Assembly: GCA_002298605.1 (NCBI GenBank)
Contig: DBKS01000045.1
Span: forward strand, 29,651 to 37,221
Direction: 5' to 3'
Origin: Bifidobacterium sp. UBA744
GTDB taxonomy: Bacteria; Actinomycetota; Actinomycetes; Actinomycetales; Bifidobacteriaceae
DNA: 7,571 nucleotides
Under the pieces are notes generated by a model, which worked only from the letters and a program-made list of their open reading frames with translations, did not search any database and had not been told where the DNA came from. The stretch's first letter is position 1, and each line of letters begins with the position of its first letter. This document shows, piece by piece, positions 1 to 4,768 of this stretch. Both the position numbers and the translations under genes were made by a program.

Positions 1-1892
1 ATCTCGTCGAACAGCACGACGGAGAACGGCTTGCGACGCACCTTCTCGGTGAGCTCGCCGCCCTCCTCGTAGCCGACATACCCCGGAGGTGCGCCGAAGA
101 GGCGCGACGCCTGATACTTTTCGGAGAATTCGGACATGTCGACTCGGATCAGCGCGTCCTCATCGTCGAAGAGGAACTCTGCCAGCGTCTTGGCCAGCTC
201 GGTTTTGCCCACGCCGGTGGGGCCGGCGAAGATGAAGGAGCCGGTGGGGCGCTTCGGGTCCTTCAGGCCCACACGCGCACGGCGAATGGAGCGGGACAGC
301 GCCTGCACCGCCTCGTCCTGCCCGATGATGCGCTTGTGCAGCGCCTCTTCCATATGCATGAGCTTCTTGGACTCGGCCTGCGTGAGCTTGAACACCGGAA
401 TGCCCGTGGTGGAGCTGATCACCTGTGCGATGACATCCTCATCCACCACCATCTTGACGTCGGACTCGCCTTCGCGCCAGGAGGATTCCTTTTCCTTGCG
501 CTCGGCCTCCAGCTTCTCCTGGCTGTCGCGCAATTCGGCGGCCTTCTCGAAGTCCTGGCCCTTGATCGCCTCGTCCTTCTGCTCGTTGAGCTTGGCGATC
601 TTGGCGTCGAGCTCCTTGAGCTCGGGCGGCGCGGTCAGACGCTTGATGCGCAGACGGGCGCCGGCCTCGTCGATCAGATCGATGGCCTTGTCGGGAAGGT
701 TGCGATCCTGGATGTACCGGGAGGAAAGCTCGGCCGCGGCCTGCAGGGCGCCATCCGTGATGGTCACGTGATGATGATTCTCATACCGTTCGCGCAGGCC
801 CTTGAGGATCTCGATGGTTTCGGCGATCGTCGGTTCGTGCACCTGAATGGGCTGGAAGCGGCGCTCCAGAGCGGCGTCCTTTTCAATGTACTTGCGGTAC
901 TCGTCGGTGGTGGTGGCGCCGATGGTCTGCAGCTCGCCACGCGCCAGCATGGGCTTGAGCATGTCGGAGGCGCCCAGCGCGCCGTCCGCCGATCCGGCGC
1001 CGACGATCGTGTGGATCTCATCGATGAACAGCACGATGTCGCCGCGGGTCTTGATCTCCTTGAGCACCTTCTTCAGACGCTCCTCGAAATCACCGCGATA
1101 GCGTGAGCCTGCGATCATCGATCCGAGATCAAGCGAATAGACCTGCTTGCCCTTCAGGGTCTCCGGCACGTCGCCGGCGTTGATCTTCTGAGCCAACCCC
1201 TCGACCACGGCGGTTTTGCCCACGCCGGGCTCGCCGATCAGCACCGGATTGTTCTTGGTGCGGCGGGACAGCACGACCATCACGCGTTCGATCTCCTGCG
1301 AACGTCCGATCACCGGGTCGAGTTTGCCCGCGGCGGCCTCGGCCGTCAGGTTGCGGCCGAACTGGTCGAGAATGGCGGAACCGGTCTGGTTTCCCTTGTT
1401 CTGCACGCCACCGGCGTTGGCCAGGTCCCCCTTGCCGGAATCGGAACCGGAACCGGCGTTGCCGCGGATCATGTCGATCGTCGCGGTGCGCAGCTCTCCC
1501 AGGTCCACGCCCATCTTGATGAGCACCTGCGTGCCCACGCCCTCGCCCTCGCGGATCAGACCAAGCAGAATATGCTCGGTGCCGATATAGCTGTGGCCGA
1601 GCTGCAGCGCCTCCCTGAGGCTCAACTCCAGCACCTGCTTGGCGTGCGGCGTGAAGGGGATGTGGCCGTTCGGCGCGGCATTGCCCTTGCCGATCATCTC
1701 CTCGACTTGCTTGCGCGTCGCGTCCAGCTCCACTCCCTTGGATGCCAGCGCCTTGGCGGCCACGCCCTCACCCTCGCGGATCAGGCCGAGCAGCAGATGC
1801 TCAGTGCCTATGTAATTGTGCTGAAGGGCCCGGGCCTCCTCTTGCGCAAGCACGATGACGCGCCGCGCACGGTCGGTAAACCGTTCGAACAT
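1..1892 (-). CDS. clpC: ClpC, ATP-dependent Clp protease unfoldase subunit (3' end outside window)
   Basis: Hsp100/ClpC unfoldase, which by family knowledge feeds substrates to the ClpP peptidase in the cytoplasm. Translation of the minus strand from the ATG at 1890-1892 gives 630 residues before the window edge. The N-domain has two Clp_N repeats, visible as YIGTEHLLLGLIREGEGV (27-44) and YIGTEHILLGLIREGEGV (102-119). A Gly/Ser/Asn-rich linker follows at about 146-172. AAA+ domain 1 has Walker A GEPGVGKT (220-227) and Walker B VLFIDEIH (287-294, D291/E292). The middle domain carries a UVR-like FEKAAELRD (448-456). AAA+ domain 2 has Walker A GPTGVGKT (557-564), and the pore-loop region GAPPGYVGYEEGG. 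Walker B LFDE ends at D629/E630, the last complete codon. The middle domain is short and UVR-bearing, which fits ClpC better than ClpB. About 230 C-terminal residues are missing by comparison with usual ClpC length. The start is supported by a GAGGAAGGA Shine-Dalgarno at 1898-1906. It is divergent from usp. Confidence 0.97.
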   Translation of the reverse strand, partial: MFERFTDRARRVIVLAQEEARALQHNYIGTEHLLLGLIREGEGVAAKALASKGVELDATRKQVEEMIGKGNAAPNGHIPFTPHAKQVLELSLREALQLGHSYIGTEHILLGLIREGEGVGTQVLIKMGVDLGELRTATIDMIRGNAGSGSDSGKGDLANAGGVQNKGNQTGSAILDQFGRNLTAEAAAGKLDPVIGRSQEIERVMVVLSRRTKNNPVLIGEPGVGKTAVVEGLAQKINAGDVPETLKGKQVYSLDLGSMIAGSRYRGDFEERLKKVLKEIKTRGDIVLFIDEIHTIVGAGSADGALGASDMLKPMLARGELQTIGATTTDEYRKYIEKDAALERRFQPIQVHEPTIAETIEILKGLRERYENHHHVTITDGALQAAAELSSRYIQDRNLPDKAIDLIDEAGARLRIKRLTAPPELKELDAKIAKLNEQKDEAIKGQDFEKAAELRDSQEKLEAERKEKESSWREGESDVKMVVDEDVIAQVISSTTGIPVFKLTQAESKKLMHMEEALHKRIIGQDEAVQALSRSIRRARVGLKDPKRPTGSFIFAGPTGVGKTELAKTLAEFLFDDEDALIRVDMSEFSEKYQASRLFGAPPGYVGYEEGGELTEKVRRKPFSVVLFDE

Positions 1893-1897
1893 GCTTG

Positions 1898-1920
1898 TCC
1901 TTCCTCTGAAATTCCTTTCA
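1898..1920 (-). promoter_or_regulatory. clpC ribosome binding site and adjoining TGAAA-N4-TTTCA inverted repeat
   Basis: On the minus strand GAGGAAGGA (1898-1906) lies five bases before the clpC ATG and is a strong ribosome binding site. Directly upstream, 1907-1920 is a perfect inverted repeat, TGAAA-TTCC-TTTCA as read on the plus strand. It could be a small operator or a weak AT-rich hairpin in the leader. Neither role is shown by the sequence alone. Confidence 0.5.
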
Positions 1921-1959
1921 ACTCTACCGACGAACGGTGACGTTTATTTCGTCCGGCCG

Positions 1960-1975
1960 TGTGATTGTGCTCACA
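1960..1975. promoter_or_regulatory. CRP/GlxR-type palindrome TGTGA-N6-TCACA in the clpC/usp divergent promoter region
   Basis: The bases TGTGATTGTGCTCACA match the CRP/GlxR consensus TGTGA-N6-TCACA at all ten specified positions. The site lies 84 bp upstream of the usp ATG edge (1975 to 2034 is 58 bp from the right edge) and 67 bp upstream of the clpC start, in the only divergent promoter region of the window. It is placed to act on either gene. Whether the host has a cyclic-AMP receptor-family regulator that binds here cannot be told from this window. It overlaps a ClgR-like sequence at 1964-1981. Confidence 0.5.
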
Positions 1976-1981
1976 GCGAGG
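1964..1981. promoter_or_regulatory. Possible ClgR operator upstream of clpC
   Basis: ATTGTGCTCACAGCGAGG resembles the actinobacterial ClgR operator WNNWCGCYNANRGCGWWS, with three mismatches: TGC for the left CGC, G at the fourth position and G for the second W near the right end. The core GCT-CAC-AGC is a perfect short palindrome. ClgR is a known activator of clp genes in actinobacteria, so a site here is plausible. The match is imperfect and shares bases with the better CRP-type palindrome, so only one of the two readings may be functional. Confidence 0.3.
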
Positions 1982-2019
1982 AAAGAACCGATATGCTGGT
2001 AGGGATCATCCATACCGTC

Positions 2020-2027
2020 AGGGAGGT
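2020..2027 (+). promoter_or_regulatory. usp ribosome binding site
   Basis: AGGGAGGT sits six bases before the ATG at 2034 (core GGGAGG, seven bases). It decides the start, because an in-frame TTG at 1965 has no comparable site and would place coding sequence across the CRP-type palindrome. No convincing -35/-10 pair is seen upstream; TATGCT at 1992-1997 is the best -10 candidate but lacks a good -35 at normal spacing. Confidence 0.7.
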
Positions 2028-2033
2028 AAGACG

Positions 2034-3008
2034 ATGACTCAGTCCGAAATTCAGACTGTTGGCAATGACATTGTCGTTGGCGTCGACGGATCGGACGAAT
2101 CCTTCGCCGCGCTGAAGTTCGCATTGCAGGAGGCGGCGATCACCGGGCAAAAGGTGAACGCCGTATTCGGTTGGACCCACTCATGGGACATGGGCGCCGA
2201 GCCCGACAACGACGAGGCGTGGAAGAAGATGCGGCAGGAGATCTCCGGCGCTCTGCGCGACTGGGTCGAACGGGCCACCGACGACATTGAATTCGATCCG
2301 GAGAATCTGGAGCTTACTTCGGTGAAGGCCACCGGCACCTCGGCGCTGCTGCAGATCGGCGCGGACGCGCAGCAGATCGTTGTGGGCCGGCGCTCGCTGG
2401 GACGCGTTGCGCGCTGGTTCATGGGCTCACTGTCCGCATCGCTGGCGGAGGAGTCGAAGTCGCCGGTCACCGTGGTGCGCATTGTGGACGACGACGCCGA
2501 TACCGTGCAGGACTCCATCGCCAATGCGCTCACCCCCACCGACCAGCATGTGCATTTCAAGCAGCCGCAGCAGTACGTCAACCTTGAACGCCGCCCGGTG
2601 GTGGTGGGCGTCGACGCCTCGGAAACCAGCCGTCATGCGCTTGCCTTCGCCGCCCATGAGGCGCAGCTGCACAACAGGCCGCTTCATGTCATGTTCTGCT
2701 GGCAGCTCAAGGATCTCGGCACCATACCGGGTTACGAGAACGCCGTCGCGCCGATCGAGGCCGGGCAGCGACGCGCCGAGGAGATCGTGGCCGCCGAAAT
2801 CGCCGAAGCGAAGCTTCCCGACACATTGGACGTGGTGCCCCACGCCTTCCATATTCCGGCCTCCAAGGGATTGATCGCCGCGTCGCGCTATGCCAGCTGG
2901 CTGGTGGTCGGGTCACGGGGTTTGTCCGGCCTGGACGCGCATTTCCTTGGCTCGGTGTCCAAACAGATCGTCAACTTCGCCGAATGCACGGTCACCGTGG
3001 TGCACTGA
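2034..3008 (+). CDS. Tandem-domain universal stress protein (UspA family)
   Basis: A 324-residue cytoplasmic protein with two Usp domains in tandem. Domain 1 spans about 12-150 and opens with IVVGVDGS (13-20, D18). Domain 2 spans about 187-324 and opens with VVVGVDAS (189-196, D194). The family's ATP-binding motif G-2X-G-9X-G-S/T is intact in domain 2 (G293, G296, G306, S307: VVGSRG...LGSVS). In domain 1 the second glycine is replaced by serine (G118, S121, G131, S132: VVGRRS...MGSLS), so nucleotide binding may be weaker there or confined to domain 2. An acidic stretch, VDDDADTVQD (151-160), begins the linker. Usp proteins bind ATP or AMP and promote survival under stress, and tandem forms are common in actinobacteria; the specific role here is unknown. 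The gene diverges from clpC and converges on the DUF3027 gene. The start is fixed by AGGGAGGT upstream. Confidence 0.95.
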   Translation: MTQSEIQTVGNDIVVGVDGSDESFAALKFALQEAAITGQKVNAVFGWTHSWDMGAEPDNDEAWKKMRQEISGALRDWVERATDDIEFDPENLELTSVKATGTSALLQIGADAQQIVVGRRSLGRVARWFMGSLSASLAEESKSPVTVVRIVDDDADTVQDSIANALTPTDQHVHFKQPQQYVNLERRPVVVGVDASETSRHALAFAAHEAQLHNRPLHVMFCWQLKDLGTIPGYENAVAPIEAGQRRAEEIVAAEIAEAKLPDTLDVVPHAFHIPASKGLIAASRYASWLVVGSRGLSGLDAHFLGSVSKQIVNFAECTVTVVH

Positions 3009-3018
3009 AAGCGCGATA

Positions 3019-3075
3019 GGGCACGATAGCCCATTCCGGCGATTCCGTCAGGGCTAGGCCTCGTCGGAATCGCCG
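3019..3075. terminator. Overlapping inverted repeats at the usp/DUF3027 convergent junction, possible bidirectional terminator
   Basis: Three inverted repeats share this junction. GGGC-ACGATA-GCCC occupies 3019-3032. TAGCCC (3027-3032) pairs with GGGCTA (3051-3056). An 11-bp perfect repeat, CGGCGATTCCG (3037-3047) with CGGAATCGCCG (3065-3075), encloses a 17-base loop. The right arm is the last codons of the DUF3027 gene and its stop codon (3054-3056) is in the loop. No T-run follows any of them on either strand, so this is not a classical intrinsic terminator. The position between converging genes makes a shared end-of-transcript hairpin the simplest reading. Confidence 0.5.
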
Positions 3076-4226
3076 TCGCCGTCGTCCGAGGCGAGGGCAT
3101 CGCGTTCGTCATCGCCGCCGTCGGTCAGCCGGACCGTTGCCTCGATCTCCGGGCTGTCATCCGCCTTCGTCTCCGCGACGATATCGTCGTCGCCTGCCTC
3201 ATCATCCGGGACGGTTTGCGCTTCGATGTCGGCCTCGGTGGCCTCGTCCCGATCGTCGTCGTCCGAGGCGAGGCGACTGCCCTCGCCCAAACGCTCCAAC
3301 AGCTCGACTTCGCCATGCTCGTCACGCGGCTTCTGAGCCACCACGTCGATATGCAGGTCATCGAATGCGGGCTTGGACTGCACCCACAGATGAGACGGCT
3401 CGGGGGGATCTATCTCGGAATGCTCGCCGCACCCGTGATCCAGCGACACCACACGACCGTCGTCGGGGCTCCATTTATTGGCGCATACGCCAAACATCAG
3501 ATTGAGTTCGCCCTTCAGCGGCACGAAAAACCCGCAGTTGGCGCATACATTGCCGCCAGCCGTTTTAGTGGACAGTGATTTGGGACCATGGGGCCCGTCA
3601 TACCATCGCTTGGCCGTCTGCGCCCGACCAAGCGGGGTCAGCACGTGGCGACGGGACAGGTCGAATCCCGTCACCGCCTCGGCGATGTCTTCAGGCGCGG
3701 ACTCAGGCGCGGACTGCGGGGATCGTTCCGCAGAGTCCGGATCCGCCGAATCCGAATCCGCGACCTGAGGTTCCGAATCTTCAGGTTCCGAAGCCCCGGA
3801 TTCCGAAACCTGCGAATCTGAAGATTGCGCTTCGGCGGCATCCACCACTTCACGCATTTCGGCGTCGCTCATACCCGATTCGAGACGCGCATCCTCCGGA
3901 TCGGTGCCAATGGAATCGGTTACCGACAAATCCGTCGGCTCCAGACGATCCTTCCACGGAATCCACTTCGGCGGCAGCAATGCGCCGTCGGCTGGAATCA
4001 GCGTGGACTCGTTCACAGTCCACTGACCCGCATCCTCGTCATGATACAGCGTAACCGACCACTGCCAGCCCTCATATCCGCGCACTTTCGATTCAAAGCG
4101 AAAATCAGTGACCCCATCCGGCAACTCTACGCTGGTGACAAAATCACCGACTTCGCTTTCATCTTCAGCGGTTTCGAACGCCACCGCCTGGGCAATGGCT
4201 TTCGGGTCAAGCGTCGTATCGGGCAT
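3054..4226 (-). CDS. DUF3027 family protein with Cys cluster and acidic low-complexity segments
   Basis: A 390-residue protein of unknown function that I recognise as the actinobacterial DUF3027 family. Conserved-looking parts are the N-terminal region (about 1-100, rich in Trp: GYEGWQWSV, PPKWIPW) and the central region (about 185-300: DLSRRHVLTPLGRAQTAKRW, then a Cys cluster). The cluster is C228-x2-C231-x16-C248-x17-C266, with H264 and H269 adjacent, and looks like a zinc site. Between the two parts lies a Ser/Glu/Asp/Pro-rich linker (about 134-180), and the tail from about 318 to 390 is very acidic; both look disordered. No signal peptide or membrane segment is seen, so it is probably cytoplasmic. 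AGAAGGTGG at 4231-4239 supports the ATG at 4224-4226. It lies 64 bp downstream of the cold-shock gene on the same strand, a pairing known in other actinobacteria. A nucleic-acid or ribosome-linked role would be only a guess. Confidence 0.9.
   Translation of the reverse strand: MPDTTLDPKAIAQAVAFETAEDESEVGDFVTSVELPDGVTDFRFESKVRGYEGWQWSVTLYHDEDAGQWTVNESTLIPADGALLPPKWIPWKDRLEPTDLSVTDSIGTDPEDARLESGMSDAEMREVVDAAEAQSSDSQVSESGASEPEDSEPQVADSDSADPDSAERSPQSAPESAPEDIAEAVTGFDLSRRHVLTPLGRAQTAKRWYDGPHGPKSLSTKTAGGNVCANCGFFVPLKGELNLMFGVCANKWSPDDGRVVSLDHGCGEHSEIDPPEPSHLWVQSKPAFDDLHIDVVAQKPRDEHGEVELLERLGEGSRLASDDDDRDEATEADIEAQTVPDDEAGDDDIVAETKADDSPEIEATVRLTDGGDDERDALASDDGDGDSDEA
3080..3273. repeat. 17-bp direct repeat pair in the acidic tail of the DUF3027 gene
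   Basis: CGTCGTCCGAGGCGAGG is present at 3080-3096 and again at 3257-3273. Both copies are in the same reading frame and encode LASDD near residues 319-323 and 378-382, followed by further Asp/Gly. It marks an internal duplication or homogenised low-complexity segment bounding the acidic tail. Confidence 0.8.
3691..3714. repeat. Two-copy 12-bp tandem repeat in the DUF3027 linker
   Basis: TCAGGCGCGGAC occurs twice head to tail (3691-3702, 3703-3714). It encodes SAPE-SAPE at residues 172-179 of the DUF3027 protein, inside the disordered linker. The in-frame unit suggests length variation by slippage between strains. Confidence 0.85.
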
Positions 4227-4251
4227 CAGACCACCTTCTGGAACAATCGTT

Positions 4252-4264
4252 TGCGGAATCCGCA
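4252..4264. other. Small inverted repeat between csp and DUF3027
   Basis: TGCGG-AAT-CCGCA is a perfect 5-bp inverted repeat with a 3-base loop, in the 64-bp gap between the csp stop and the DUF3027 start. No T-run follows on the minus strand, so read-through from csp into DUF3027 is likely. It may be a processing or partial attenuation element, or chance. Confidence 0.3.
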
Positions 4265-4290
4265 GGAATCATATGACGGCAAAGTCGTTG

Positions 4291-4680
4291 CTATTCCTGC
4301 ACATCAAAGTTATCGGCGACCGCCCGGAGCACCGTGGCGAGTTTCCTGGACTCGGCGGCGGACGGGTAGCGATGGCGGCGCAGCGTATTGCCCGCGCTGT
4401 CCAACAGCTTGATCAGGTCTTCGCAGATCGCGGCCATATCGTCGGGCTTCGGACGTGTGGCCTTGACCAACGAGGGGGCGGAGGCAACGACGCTCACGCC
4501 CATGGCCTGAGGCCCCTTGCGCCCATCCACCACGGAAAACTCAACCTTGGTGCCCTTGCGCAACATAGTGGTTCCGGCCGGCAATGCCTGAGCCGGCAGG
4601 AACACATCGGTCCCCGACTCATCGGTGATGAATCCGTAACCCTTATTAGCGTCAAACCAACGAACACGACCGTTGGGCAT
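4291..4680 (-). CDS. Cold-shock domain protein with actinobacterial C-terminal extension
   Basis: A 129-residue protein. Residues 1-66 form a cold-shock domain: MPNGRVRWFDANKGYGFI contains RNP1 KGYGFI (13-18), and the RNP2 position reads DVFLP (25-29). The usual VFVH of RNP2 is not present, as is also true of the mycobacterial CspB-type proteins it resembles. Residues about 67-129 form a helical extension (PKPDDMAAICEDLIKLLDS and a following basic/hydrophobic helix) typical of the long actinobacterial Csp. It is expected to bind single-stranded RNA or DNA in the cytoplasm. I chose the ATG at 4678-4680 because it begins the conserved domain and has AGCGAGG just upstream; the in-frame start at 4725 would add 15 unrelated residues and translate the hairpin at 4701-4717. 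It lies upstream of DUF3027, and probably shares its transcript. Confidence 0.93.
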   Translation of the reverse strand: MPNGRVRWFDANKGYGFITDESGTDVFLPAQALPAGTTMLRKGTKVEFSVVDGRKGPQAMGVSVVASAPSLVKATRPKPDDMAAICEDLIKLLDSAGNTLRRHRYPSAAESRKLATVLRAVADNFDVQE

Positions 4681-4700
4681 TTCGACCTCGCTCTTACCCG

Positions 4701-4717
4701 TGCAGGCCTCGCCTGCA
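4701..4717 (-). promoter_or_regulatory. Perfect 7-bp hairpin in the csp leader
   Basis: TGCAGGC-CTC-GCCTGCA is a perfect 7-bp inverted repeat with a 3-base loop, 20 bases upstream of the csp ATG and 51 bases after the kinase stop. It is GC-rich and should fold stably in RNA. It has no T-run after it on the minus strand, so it could be a leader element controlling csp translation or stability, or mark the end of the kinase transcript. Confidence 0.5.
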
Positions 4718-4736
4718 TCCTTCAAATCAACGCTTC

Positions 4737-4742
4737 AGTATA
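4737..4742 (-). promoter_or_regulatory. Possible -10 hexamer for csp
   Basis: TATACT on the minus strand matches five of six bases of the TATAAT consensus. It would start transcription near 4730 and give a leader of about 50 bases that includes the hairpin at 4701-4717. No good -35 is found at 16-18 bases upstream, so the promoter call is weak. Confidence 0.3.
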
Positions 4743-4768
4743 CCCCGTAACCGTTGACAGTCGCACCT

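Noticed and set aside
336..1106. 256-codon open frame on the plus strand
   Set aside because: It lies opposite clpC, whose translation matches the family over its whole length; high GC content keeps the opposite frame open.
1965..2033. Upstream in-frame TTG start for usp
   Set aside because: It has no ribosome site and would cover the palindrome; the ATG at 2034 has AGGGAGGT at good spacing and begins just before the first Usp strand.
1893..2033. HspR/HAIR or CIRCE heat-shock operator before clpC
   Set aside because: Neither CTTGAGT-N7-ACTCAAG nor the CIRCE inverted repeat is present in the 141-bp region.
4681..4725. Upstream in-frame start for csp
   Set aside because: The added 15 residues do not belong to the cold-shock domain, and they would be coded by the leader hairpin.
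4754..4759. TTGACA on the plus strand as a -35
   Set aside because: No -10 lies at 16-18 bases downstream and no plus-strand gene follows.
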